From Novosphingobium arvoryzae (GTDB lineage: Bacteria > Pseudomonadota > Alphaproteobacteria > Sphingomonadales > Sphingomonadaceae), in contig NZ_BMZD01000002.1 in the NCBI RefSeq assembly GCF_014652615.1, positions 589,456 to 653,455 of the forward strand: DNA of 64,000 bases. Reading direction: 5' to 3'. Under the pieces are notes generated by a model, which made no database searches, was not told where the DNA came from, and saw only the letters and a list, made by a program, of their open reading frames with translations. A program made the translations under genes and the position numbers. The stretch's first letter is position 1. Each line of letters begins with the position of its first letter. Positions 1 to 7,634 of this stretch are shown here, piece by piece.

Positions 1-647
1 GCGAGCGCTGCAGCCATGGCGGGCGGTGTCCAGTTGTCAGAATCGCCCTGCCAGATCGTGACCGGCGCATGGACCTGCGCCAGCGTGTCCCGCCAATCCT
101 CCACATAGCGGCGGATCTGGCCGATGTAGCCGGTGGCGCTGAACCCGAACCCGGTGCGCAGCGTTTCCGCCATCGCCGCGCGCCAGGCAGGATCGCGCAT
201 CAAGGCACGGTCATCGCCGGCCGCGCCGCTCATCAGGCGGCTCAGCAGGAAACTGGGGGTCTTCCAGGCCATCCAGCTTTGCGCGCGCGACAGGATACCA
301 AACCAGTTGGGATGGTTCGCCGCGAACCAGAACAGCTTGCCGCCCTGCATCTGCGGCAGGAAATCACCCAGCTGAAGCGGTGCCGCCGGGGACACCAGAT
401 GCACCGCGCCAACCCGGCTGCCCGCCGCTGCCGCGACTTGCAGCGCGGCCTGCGCGCCCAGCGAAAAGCCGATCAGCACAGCCCCTTGCGGCAGACCAGC
501 CGCGAACCCCGCTGCATCGAACGATGGCTGGTTGCGATCCGGCATGGCCGCGGCATCAACCAGATGCGCGGGGGCATTGGCCGCCCATTCACCGGGGCCG
601 CCGGGGATCCCGTGAAAATAGGCGACAGTCTTTTCGGAGTGTTTCAT
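1..647 (-). CDS. alpha/beta hydrolase, 3' end outside window
   Basis: This is a partial minus-strand reading frame that runs off the left edge. It starts MKHSEKTVAYFHGIPGGPGEW and has an oxyanion-type HGIPGG at residues 12-17 and a nucleophile elbow GFSLGAQ (Ser62), both typical of the alpha/beta hydrolase fold. Near the cut end a GDSDNWTPP segment fits the region holding the acid residue. The ATG overlaps the stop of the YbaK-like gene (ATGA), so the two are translationally coupled. The substrate cannot be told from the sequence; the catalytic His lies beyond the window. Confidence 0.85.
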   Translation of the reverse strand, partial: MKHSEKTVAYFHGIPGGPGEWAANAPAHLVDAAAMPDRNQPSFDAAGFAAGLPQGAVLIGFSLGAQAALQVAAAAGSRVGAVHLVSPAAPLQLGDFLPQMQGGKLFWFAANHPNWFGILSRAQSWMAWKTPSFLLSRLMSGAAGDDRALMRDPAWRAAMAETLRTGFGFSATGYIGQIRRYVEDWRDTLAQVHAPVTIWQGDSDNWTPPAMAAAL

Positions 648-1111
648 TCAGGCAACTTGCAAATGTCGGTCCACTGCGCAGAAACCAGCGCGGCCAGCCG
701 GTCAGGCGCGATTTCGACCGAACTGGTGCGCGAGCCTGCGGCAGGAAACACGGTGGGAAAGGATAACAGCGAACGATCTGTCAGGATCGGTAACGGGGTG
801 GCCAGACCGAACGGGCAGACGCCGCCCACGGCATGGCCGGTCAGCGCCAGCGTCTCGTCCGGATCCAGCATCCGGGGGCGTCCGCCCAGCGCGGACTTGC
901 ACTTGGCATTGTCGAGCCGCGCATCACCGCGCGTCACCAGCAGCATCGCGCGCTCGCCCACGCGGAACGCCAGGGTCTTGGCGATTCGGCCCGGCTCCAC
1001 CCCCAGCGTGGCCGCGGCTTCGGCCACCGTAGCGGTGCTTTGCGCCTGATCGATCAGGGTGATGTCTGGAGCATGGCGGGCCAGCCAGGCCACTGCCGAT
1101 TCATGGCTCAT
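644..1111 (-). CDS. YbaK/prolyl-tRNA editing-type deacylase
   Basis: The 155-residue protein is a single YbaK/EbsC-like domain. These enzymes hydrolyse misacylated tRNAs in the cytoplasm. Visible family marks are AKTLAFRVGE early on, the LDNAKCKSALG helix, and the GHAVGGVCPFGL loop of the active site around residues 92-103. It overlaps the phosphatase gene upstream and the hydrolase downstream by 4 nt each, giving one minus-strand operon. Which aminoacyl-tRNA is edited is not determined; the short length suits a free-standing editing protein rather than a ProRS insert. Confidence 0.85.
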   Translation of the reverse strand: MSHESAVAWLARHAPDITLIDQAQSTATVAEAAATLGVEPGRIAKTLAFRVGERAMLLVTRGDARLDNAKCKSALGGRPRMLDPDETLALTGHAVGGVCPFGLATPLPILTDRSLLSFPTVFPAAGSRTSSVEIAPDRLAALVSAQWTDICKLPE

Positions 1112-1572
1112 CGGCGCAAGGCCTGGACCAGCGCTGCAGCGGCCCGGCTGACATCGGCCCAGGTGTCCTCGAAATGCTCTTCACCGCCGTAATAGGGGTC
1201 GGCTACCGCGGCACCTTCGCGGCCGGGCACCAGATCCAGCAGCAGCTGCGGCTGGCAAACCGCATCCTCTGGCACGATTGCGCGGGCATCGGCCAGATTC
1301 GCGTGATCCATCACCAGCACATGGGTAAAGCGGCGGAAATCAGCTGCCACCAGTTGCCGACCGCGCAATCCGCCAATGTCTGCTCCATGCCTGCGGGCCA
1401 TTTCCTGCGCGCGCGGATCAGGCGGTTCGCCGACGTGATAGGCGGCGGTTCCGGCGCTATCGATGGTCACGGCCAGCCCGGCCGCCTCCGCCGCCGCGCG
1501 AAAGGCTCCCTCGGCCATCGGTGAGCGGCAGATGTTGCCAAGGCAGACGAACAGCACGGCGGGTTCAGTCAT
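1108..1572 (-). CDS. low molecular weight protein-tyrosine phosphatase
   Basis: This is a 154-residue LMW-PTP. The P-loop C10-LGNIC-R16-S is at the N terminus (consensus C-x5-R-S) and the general acid lies in DPYYGG (Asp125). The length is normal for the family. It dephosphorylates phosphotyrosine proteins in the cytoplasm, often linked to exopolysaccharide control, but no such genes lie nearby. It overlaps the following YbaK gene by 4 nt and the preceding small gene by 8 nt, so it is part of a tight minus-strand operon. Confidence 0.93.
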   Translation of the reverse strand: MTEPAVLFVCLGNICRSPMAEGAFRAAAEAAGLAVTIDSAGTAAYHVGEPPDPRAQEMARRHGADIGGLRGRQLVAADFRRFTHVLVMDHANLADARAIVPEDAVCQPQLLLDLVPGREGAAVADPYYGGEEHFEDTWADVSRAAAALVQALRR

Positions 1573-1843
1573 CCTGCCCCCCGAACCGTTCCAGCCGGAA
1601 CGCGGCAGACAGGTAATCCTCCGCCGCAGCCTTCAGCGCCGGTTCCTTGGCAAAGGCTTCAGCGGGCAGCGGAGCCTCGCCCAGTGCCTCCAGCAGCGTC
1701 CACAGCGCGAACTTGCGGCCGGGTTCGCGCTCCACCCCGAACCCGATCTTCAGCCGTTCAAGGCCAAGGTCAAAGTCCGCTTCGGTCAGAGTCGTCGGAT
1801 CGTCGGTCTCGAAGAAATGCAGGATCAGCGCGTCGAGGTCCAT
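1565..1843 (-). CDS. small conserved-looking protein, function unknown
   Basis: The 92-residue reading frame starts MDLDALILHFFETDD. I do not recognise it. It is acidic and predicted largely helical, with no membrane segment or metal motif. The chosen ATG lies 4 nt after the ubiB stop; a longer in-frame upstream extension runs antiparallel-like through the ubiB C-terminal codons and reads as Arg/Ala-rich noise, so it was rejected. Its position inside a tightly packed operon between ubiB and the phosphatase is the main reason to call it a real gene. Confidence 0.7.
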   Translation of the reverse strand: MDLDALILHFFETDDPTTLTEADFDLGLERLKIGFGVEREPGRKFALWTLLEALGEAPLPAEAFAKEPALKAAAEDYLSAAFRLERFGGQDD

Positions 1844-1847
1844 CGCG

Positions 1848-3401
1848 TCAGAACCAGCCGAGCGCCTGCGCGCCCCACACGGCCGCGCCGCCTGCCAGCA
1901 GCGCCAGCACGTATCCGCCCCAGCCGCGACCTGAGCGCGCGCGTCGGTCCCATACCAGTTCCACCTCCGGCAGCGGCGGCGGTTCGGGCGCGCCGCCCTT
2001 GGCGGGGAAGCGTTCCTCAATGCGGCGAACCAGATCGGGCAGGCGCAGCAAGGTCTGCGCATCCTCGCGCAGCCGCTCCGCAATCGCGGCTTCGGGGCCA
2101 AGTTCGTCGCGGATCCAGTTCTTCACGAACGGACCGGAGACGTCCCACATGTTGATCGAGGGGTCGAGCTGGGTCGCCAGCCCTTCGACCATCACCATCG
2201 TCTTTTGCAGCAGCAGAAGATGCGGCTGGGTCTGCATGTCGAAATCGCGGGTGATTGCGAACAGCCCGTCGAGCATCTGCCCGACCGACAGCTCGCTCAC
2301 CGGCTTGCCGCGCATCGGTTCGCCCACAGCGCGCAGCGCGGTCGCGAATTCGTCGACCGAGTGATAGCTGGGGACGTATTGCGCCTCGAAATGGATTTCC
2401 GCGACGCGGCGATAATTGCCGGTGGTCAGCCCGAACAGGATTTCCGCCAGCCAGAACCGGGCGCGCCGGTCGATCCGGCCCATGATCCCGAAATCGATCG
2501 CCACCACCGTGCCATCATCCTGCACGAACAGGTTGCCCTGGTGCATGTCGGCATGGAAATAGCCGTGGCTGATCGCCTGGGTCAGGAACGACAGCACCAG
2601 CCGCCGCGCCAGTTCGGGCATATCGTGCCCGGCGGATTGCAACGCGGCCGTGTCGCTGATCTTGGTGCCCGCGATCCATTCCTGGGTCATCACGCGGCCA
2701 TTGGTGCGATCCCAGTCGACCGCCGGCACGCGAAAGCCCTCATACCCCTTCATCGCATCGGCGAGTTCGGAGGCCGAGGCGGCTTCGCGCCGCAGGTCCA
2801 GTTCGCGGGCGGTCCAGCGTTTGAAATTGGCGATGGTCAGGCGCGGGCGCAGCCGGGCGGCCTCTCCACCCAAGGCTTCCAGATGAGCGGCCGCCCATTC
2901 ATACGTCTCGATATCGCGCGCCAGCTTGTCGCGGATGCCGGGGCGGATCACCTTGACCGCCACCGTGCGGCCATCGGTCGTCACCGCGCGGTGGACCTGC
3001 GCGATCGAGGCCGCGCCGACCGGCGTCTCCTCGATACTGGCGAACAGCACCTCCAGCGGTTTGCCGAACGAGCTTTCGATTTCGCGGCGGATCAGGCTGA
3101 AACTGACCGGAGGCAGGCTGTCCTGCAAGGTCAGCAGGTTGCGCGCGGCTTCCTCGCCCACCAGATCGGGCCGGGTGGCGAGCGCCTGCCCCAGCTTGAT
3201 CGCGGCCGGGCCAATCGCCTCGAACGCGCCGGCATAGTCCGGCACATCCGGCTGGAACGTGCCGAGCCGCGCAATCCGGCACAGCCTCCGCACCGGCGCG
3301 GGGGTGTTGGGATCGCGCTCGATCCCGCGCAGCGCACCGTGCTTCGCCAGAATGCGGCCCCAGCGCAGAAGGCGCAGCAGATGCGTAGTCGGGCGGGTCA
3401 T
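1848..3401 (-). CDS. ubiB: UbiB-family protein kinase-like ATPase (ubiquinone biosynthesis)
   Basis: The 517-residue protein is an ABC1/UbiB atypical kinase needed for ubiquinone synthesis at the inner membrane. It shows the family K69-LGQ motif, the lysine in TVAVKVIRPG, the catalytic HADMHQGNLF, and the DFG-equivalent AIDFGIMG. The last 25 residues are a hydrophobic anchor ending at ALGWF. The start MTRPTTH at 3401 was chosen because further upstream the frame runs into the palindromic repeat. It lies downstream of ubiE on the same strand, the usual alphaproteobacterial order. Confidence 0.95.
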   Translation of the reverse strand: MTRPTTHLLRLLRWGRILAKHGALRGIERDPNTPAPVRRLCRIARLGTFQPDVPDYAGAFEAIGPAAIKLGQALATRPDLVGEEAARNLLTLQDSLPPVSFSLIRREIESSFGKPLEVLFASIEETPVGAASIAQVHRAVTTDGRTVAVKVIRPGIRDKLARDIETYEWAAAHLEALGGEAARLRPRLTIANFKRWTARELDLRREAASASELADAMKGYEGFRVPAVDWDRTNGRVMTQEWIAGTKISDTAALQSAGHDMPELARRLVLSFLTQAISHGYFHADMHQGNLFVQDDGTVVAIDFGIMGRIDRRARFWLAEILFGLTTGNYRRVAEIHFEAQYVPSYHSVDEFATALRAVGEPMRGKPVSELSVGQMLDGLFAITRDFDMQTQPHLLLLQKTMVMVEGLATQLDPSINMWDVSGPFVKNWIRDELGPEAAIAERLREDAQTLLRLPDLVRRIEERFPAKGGAPEPPPLPEVELVWDRRARSGRGWGGYVLALLAGGAAVWGAQALGWF

Positions 3402-3425
3402 TGCTGCCAGCCTGACGGCTGGAAA

Positions 3426-3506
3426 CGGCACCGGCCCGCTCCCCCGCCCGGCCACCCACAAATGTACCCTGAATGGGTGGCCGGGCGGGGGAGCGGGCCG
3501 GTGCCG
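3426..3506. repeat. long palindromic repeat, copy 1
   Basis: Two perfectly complementary 33-bp arms (3426-3458 and 3474-3506) flank a 15-nt loop. The arms are very GC-rich and contain the core CGCTCCCCCGCCCGGCCACC. The same arm sequence occurs at 59459-59549 and at 63936-64000, and the loops are also related when aligned in one orientation. It sits between ubiE and ubiB, which are transcribed in the same direction, so it would form a very stable hairpin in any read-through mRNA. It is a REP/BIME-like interspersed element; no coding capacity. Confidence 0.95.
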
Positions 3507-3511
3507 CGCGA

Positions 3512-3531
3512 GGCGCCAGCTTGCTGGCGCC
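3512..3531 (-). terminator. small hairpin downstream of ubiE
   Basis: Inverted repeat GGCGCCAGC/GCTGGCGCC (9-bp arms, 2-nt loop) 22 nt after the ubiE stop codon and just before the long palindrome. No uridine run follows, so it may be an mRNA 3'-end stabiliser rather than a strict intrinsic terminator. Confidence 0.45.
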
Positions 3532-3553
3532 GGTCAACGCACTGAAACACTAT

Positions 3554-4285
3554 CTAGACCTTCCAGCCCGAATGGATCGCCACCAGCCCGCCCAGGATCG
3601 GCTCAACGCGGGTCCGGGTGAAACCGGCGTCGCGGATCATCTGCTCGAATTCCGGCATTGGCGGGAAGCGGCGGATCGATTCGATGAGATAGCGATAGCT
3701 GTCGGCATCCCCCGCAATCGCCTGCCCGATCCTGGGCACCAGCTGGTGCGAGTAGAAGTCATAGACTTCCTTGAAGCCCGGCCATTCGGTGGTCGAGAAT
3801 TCCAGGCAGAAGAACCGCCCGCCGTGCTTCAACACGCGGTAAGCCTCTGCCAGCGCCTTGTCGATGTGGGTCACGTTGCGAATGCCGAACGCGATCGTGT
3901 AGGCATCGAAGAACCGGCTGGGAAAGCTCAGCTCCTCGGCGTTCTGGCGTGACCAGACCAGCGAATCCAGGCCCTTGTCCATCGCCCGCTCGATCCCGAC
4001 GTCGAGCATGTCCTGGTTGATGTCGGACACCGTCACGGTTGCCCCGCGCGCGGCGAGGCGGAACGCGATGTCGCCGGTGCCGCCCGCCATATCCAGAATC
4101 TGCTCGCCCGGCTGGGGCTTCACCCGCCGCACGAACTTGTCCTTCCACAGGCGGTGCATGCCCGCGGACATAGCGTCGTTCATCACGTCATAATTCTTGG
4201 CAACGCTGGAAAAGACCGCGCCGACGCGCTGGACCTTTTCCTCAGGAGTGACGTTTTCGTAGCCGAAGGAAACCTGTTCGCTCAT
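3554..4285 (-). CDS. ubiE: UbiE C-methyltransferase (ubiquinone/menaquinone)
   Basis: The 243-residue SAM-dependent methyltransferase carries out the C-methylation step of ubiquinone synthesis. Family marks are [24 protein letters not shown] at the N terminus, the SAM-binding [13 protein letters not shown], and [20 protein letters not shown] with [10 protein letters not shown]. Length and order match UbiE. It is divergent from mutM, with about 55 bp between starts, and ubiB follows after the palindromic repeat. Confidence 0.96.
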   Translation of the reverse strand: MSEQVSFGYENVTPEEKVQRVGAVFSSVAKNYDVMNDAMSAGMHRLWKDKFVRRVKPQPGEQILDMAGGTGDIAFRLAARGATVTVSDINQDMLDVGIERAMDKGLDSLVWSRQNAEELSFPSRFFDAYTIAFGIRNVTHIDKALAEAYRVLKHGGRFFCLEFSTTEWPGFKEVYDFYSHQLVPRIGQAIAGDADSYRYLIESIRRFPPMPEFEQMIRDAGFTRTRVEPILGGLVAIHSGWKV

Positions 4286-4340
4286 GCCATGGCCCTTAGG
4301 GGAGTTTCAGTCTGCCGCAAAGCTTGTTAGCAGCTTCGCC

Positions 4341-5156
4341 ATGCCGGAATTACCCGAAGTTGAAACCACTGTGCGTGGCCTTGCCCGCTACCTCGATGGC
4401 GCACGGCTGGCGCGGGTGGAACTGCGCCGCGCAGACTTGCGCCGCCCCTTCCCCGTCGATCTGGTACAAGTGCTGACCGGGGCAACTGTCACCGGCATGG
4501 GGCGGCGGGCCAAGTACGGCCTGATCCATACCGACCGGGGGCAGACCATGGTGTTTCACCTTGGCATGTCGGGCCGCTGGCGGATCGAGCCGGAGGAACT
4601 AGGGCCGCATGACCACATGGTGCTGGAAACGGCGAGCGGCCACGTGCTGGCGCTGTGCGATCCGCGCCGGTTTGGCTCGGTCGATCTGGTGCAGACCGAT
4701 TCGCTGGAACAGTGGCCGCAATTCGCCGCGATGGGACCGGAACCGCTTGGCGAAGCGCTGACCGCGCGGCACCTGAAGGCGGCGCTGGCCGGGCGCAGCG
4801 CTGCAATCAAGCTGATGCTGCTGGACCAGCGGATCGTCGCAGGCCTGGGCAACATCTATGTTTGCGAGGCGCTGTTCCGGGCCGGCATCGCCCCGGACAA
4901 GGCGGCAGGCCGGGTGTCGGGCCCGGCGCTGGAACGGCTGGTCCCCGCGATCAAGGCCGTGATTGCCGAAGCGATCGAAGCCGGCGGGTCGACCCTGCGC
5001 GACTATGCCCAGCCCGATGGCCAGCTGGGCTATTTCTCCAAGCAGTTCGACGTCTATGATCGCACCGGGCAGCCCTGCACCCGCTGCGGCCATGAAGTGG
5101 CCCGCTTCGCGCAGGGCGGGCGCAGCACCTGGCACTGTCCGAAATGCCAGAAGTAA
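4341..5156 (+). CDS. mutM: formamidopyrimidine-DNA glycosylase
   Basis: The 271-residue DNA repair enzyme removes oxidised purines such as 8-oxoguanine and cleaves the abasic site. It begins MPELPEVET, where Pro2 is the Schiff-base nucleophile and Glu3 the catalytic acid after Met removal; this fixes the start at 4341. A zinc finger CTRCGHEV...HCPKC closes the protein. The H2TH region with LLDQRIVAGLGNIYVCEALF is present. It is upstream of rpsT on the same strand, as in other alphaproteobacteria. Confidence 0.97.
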   Translation: MPELPEVETTVRGLARYLDGARLARVELRRADLRRPFPVDLVQVLTGATVTGMGRRAKYGLIHTDRGQTMVFHLGMSGRWRIEPEELGPHDHMVLETASGHVLALCDPRRFGSVDLVQTDSLEQWPQFAAMGPEPLGEALTARHLKAALAGRSAAIKLMLLDQRIVAGLGNIYVCEALFRAGIAPDKAAGRVSGPALERLVPAIKAVIAEAIEAGGSTLRDYAQPDGQLGYFSKQFDVYDRTGQPCTRCGHEVARFAQGGRSTWHCPKCQK

Positions 5157-5312
5157 AACCGGCGCCGGCATCGCACTCCCTTGTTGACGATTCGGCCCCG
5201 CACGGTTAAGGGCCGCGCTTCTTGCGGGATCGACTTCGGTCGGGCGCTCCGCATTTGCAACAGATTAAACCGCTAGGGTGGCTGCACGAAGGCAGCCGAA
5301 TGAAGGACGAAC

Positions 5313-5573
5313 ATGGCCAATACGCCGCAAGCCAAGAAGCGCATCCGCCGCAACGAACGTCGCGCCGAAATCAACGGCAACCGCCTGTCGCGCATTCGCA
5401 CTTTCGTGAAGAAGGTCGAATCGGCGCTGGCCGGTGGCGACAAGGCCGCTGCTGCCGATGCCCTGAAGGCTGCCCAGCCGGAACTGGCGCGCGGCGTGGC
5501 GCGTGGCGTGCTGCACAAGAACACCGCCGCCCGCAAGCTGTCGCGTCTGACGAAGCGGGTTGCTTCGCTCTGA
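5313..5573 (+). CDS. rpsT: 30S ribosomal protein S20
   Basis: The 86-residue basic protein begins [21 protein letters not shown] and ends [11 protein letters not shown], the full S20 signature. It binds 16S rRNA early in 30S assembly. A ribosome binding site AAGGAC lies 5 nt before the ATG. The gene stands alone between mutM and dnaA and is closed by a strong terminator at 5623-5655. A possible promoter is TTGACG at 5184 with a poor -10 about 17 nt on. Confidence 0.98.
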   Translation: MANTPQAKKRIRRNERRAEINGNRLSRIRTFVKKVESALAGGDKAAAADALKAAQPELARGVARGVLHKNTAARKLSRLTKRVASL

Positions 5574-5622
5574 TTCGCGAATCGGATGCGCCAATCGCGG
5601 CGCTCCGGCGGAACGAAATGGG

Positions 5623-5655
5623 AAAAAAGCCGGCGCTAAACCCGCCGGCTTTTTT
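5623..5655 (+). terminator. rpsT intrinsic terminator
   Basis: Arms AAAAAAGCCGGCG (5623-5635) and CGCCGGCTTTTTT (5643-5655) with a 7-nt loop, ending in six T on the plus strand. It lies 50 nt after the rpsT stop. The A-run on the other side makes it potentially bidirectional. Confidence 0.93.
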
Positions 5656-6072
5656 CGTGTCCAAAACGGGTGTTTTTGCTGCTGTGCGGCAACCCTTTGA
5701 ATTCCGCCGATTCGGTGGCTCTCAACTTTGAAAATCTAGCGTTAACAGCGCTTTAGGCATTACCTTCGGGATTCTCCCGCGGCTGCCTGAGTCAAGAGCC
5801 ATTATTTCAATATTTTTACATCGGCCGCCTTGCCCTTGGCGCTGAAGCGTCCATAAAACCGGAACTGCCTGAGGCGGTTCTCGCCGGGGCATCACATCAA
5901 AGTCTGAATAATGGCGTTGGCCTTGTGGGAAGGCTGGCGGGGGCATGGTCTGTGCCATTGGCACCGGCTTGTGGGTTGTTTGTTTGCAGTGGGGGCGCAC
6001 CGGGTGACTGGTACGGGTTCGAGCAGCCAGCGCAGTGGCGCAGGCGCCAATAACAGGAATGACGCAGAGCGC
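5656..6072 (+). promoter_or_regulatory. non-coding leader/promoter region of dnaA
   Basis: This 417-bp stretch holds no gene I can support. It is more AT-rich than its surroundings in the middle. It contains TTAA-N7-TTAG at 5742-5756, one mismatch from the CtrA box TTAA-N7-TTAA, inside an AGCG...CGCT inverted repeat, and two GANTC sites (GATTC near 5769 and GAGTC near 5790) of the CcrM type. No consensus DnaA box (TTATCCACA) was found, so I do not call an origin here. It presumably carries the dnaA promoter. Confidence 0.4.
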
Positions 6073-7500
6073 ATGATCGACGAACAAGAAGCGCTCGACC
6101 TTGCAGCGGACTGGGCTGACATCAGCCAGGGGCTGCGCAAGGATTTGGGGCAGCAGCTGCACGCGCAATGGATCAAGCCGATCCAGCTGGGCAGCTTCTG
6201 CAAGGAAACCGGCACGCTGGACCTTTATCTGCCCACCGAATTTTCGGCCAACTGGGTGGCGGATCGCTTTGCCGACCGCCTGTCGCTGGCGTGGAAGATC
6301 GCCCGCCCCGATGTGCGCCACGTGCGCGTTTCGGTGCTGCCGGGCCGCCGCGCAATGCAGGGCCTGCGGCTTGGCCGCGATGAGGGCACGCGCCGCGCCG
6401 CCAACGATTCGGTCCCGGCCCAGCCGGGCGATGCGCTGGGCCTGGGCGCGGCGGAACTGGGCGGCATCGGCCAGGCCCCGATCGGGCTAGACCCGTCGCT
6501 GACCTTTGCCAGCTTCGTGACCGGGGCGGCCAACGTGCTGGCCTCGAACGCGGCGCAGCGCATGGCGGCGGTGGAAACCCCGCAGTTCGCTCCGCTCTAC
6601 CTCAAGGCGGCAACCGGCCAGGGCAAGACGCACCTGCTTCACGCCATCGGTCACGCCTATCTGGCGGCGCATCCGCGCGCCCGGATCTTCTACTGCTCGG
6701 CCGAGCGCTTCATGGTCGAATTCGTTCAGGCGCTGCGCCAGAACCAGACCATCGAATTCAAGGCCCGGCTGCGCGGATTCGACCTGCTGCTGGTGGACGA
6801 TATCCAGTTCATCATCGGCAAGGCCTCTGCACAAGAAGAGCTACTTTACACGATCGATGCGCTGCTGGCCGAAGGCAAGCGACTGGTCTTTGCCGCCGAC
6901 CGCGCCCCGCAGGCGCTGGACGGGGTGGAACAGCGCCTGCTGTCGCGCCTGTCGATGGGTCTGGTGGCCGATATCCAGCCCGCCGACATCGAACTGCGCC
7001 GCGCGATCCTCGAACACCGTCTGGCCCGGTTCTCGCCCACGCATGTTCCGGCGGACGTGGTCGAGTTTCTCGCCCGCACGATCAACCGCAACGTGCGCGA
7101 ACTGGTTGGCGGCCTGAACAAGCTGATCGCCTATGCCCAGCTGACCGGCCAGGCCGTGTCGCTGCAACTGGCCGAAGAACAGCTGACCGACATCCTTTCG
7201 GCCAACCGCCGCCGGATCACCATTGACGAGATCCAGCGCACGGTCTGCCAGTTCTACCGGGTCGACCGCACCGAAATGGCCAGCAAGCGTCGCGCCCGCG
7301 CGGTCGTGCGCCCCCGGCAGGTGGCGATGTATCTGGCAAAGGTGCTGACCCCGCGCAGCTACCCGGAAATCGGCCGCAAGTTCGGCGGGCGCGATCACTC
7401 CACCGTAATCCACGCCGTGCGCCTGATCGAAGACCTGCGCACCCGCGACGCCGACATGGACGGCGACGTCCGCTCGCTGCTGCGCCAGCTGGAAAGCTGA
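6073..7500 (+). CDS. dnaA: chromosomal replication initiator protein DnaA
   Basis: The 475-residue initiator binds DnaA boxes and opens oriC. Domain I covers about residues 1-90 and is followed by a loosely conserved linker. The AAA+ domain has Walker A ATGQGKTH (180-187) and Walker B LLLVDD (238-243). Domain IV carries the DNA-binding signature GGRDHSTVIHA near the C terminus. The start MIDEQEALDL at 6073 was preferred to an in-frame opening 162 nt upstream, whose translation does not resemble DnaA. The rpsT-dnaA order is typical of alphaproteobacteria and suggests a position near the replication origin (inference). Confidence 0.97.
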   Translation: MIDEQEALDLAADWADISQGLRKDLGQQLHAQWIKPIQLGSFCKETGTLDLYLPTEFSANWVADRFADRLSLAWKIARPDVRHVRVSVLPGRRAMQGLRLGRDEGTRRAANDSVPAQPGDALGLGAAELGGIGQAPIGLDPSLTFASFVTGAANVLASNAAQRMAAVETPQFAPLYLKAATGQGKTHLLHAIGHAYLAAHPRARIFYCSAERFMVEFVQALRQNQTIEFKARLRGFDLLLVDDIQFIIGKASAQEELLYTIDALLAEGKRLVFAADRAPQALDGVEQRLLSRLSMGLVADIQPADIELRRAILEHRLARFSPTHVPADVVEFLARTINRNVRELVGGLNKLIAYAQLTGQAVSLQLAEEQLTDILSANRRRITIDEIQRTVCQFYRVDRTEMASKRRARAVVRPRQVAMYLAKVLTPRSYPEIGRKFGGRDHSTVIHAVRLIEDLRTRDADMDGDVRSLLRQLES

Positions 7501-7525
7501 TCGCCAACACCTTTCGCTGAAACGG

Positions 7526-7551
7526 AAACGGGAGCTTCGGCTCCCGTTTTT
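7526..7551 (+). terminator. dnaA intrinsic terminator
   Basis: Hairpin AAACGGGAGC-TTCG-GCTCCCGTTT with a stable UUCG tetraloop followed by T5, 26 nt after the dnaA stop. Confidence 0.93.
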
Positions 7552-7634
7552 GCGTCTGGTTTCGGTCCAAAAGGAAAGGGCGGAGGCAGCCTGTGCTGCC
7601 CCCGCCCCGGTCCTTTACCAATCGACCTGCGCGA

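Noticed and set aside
5656..6072. Chromosomal origin of replication next to dnaA
   Set aside because: No DnaA box TTATCCACA or cluster of near matches, and no clear unwinding element; the neighbourhood alone does not prove an origin.
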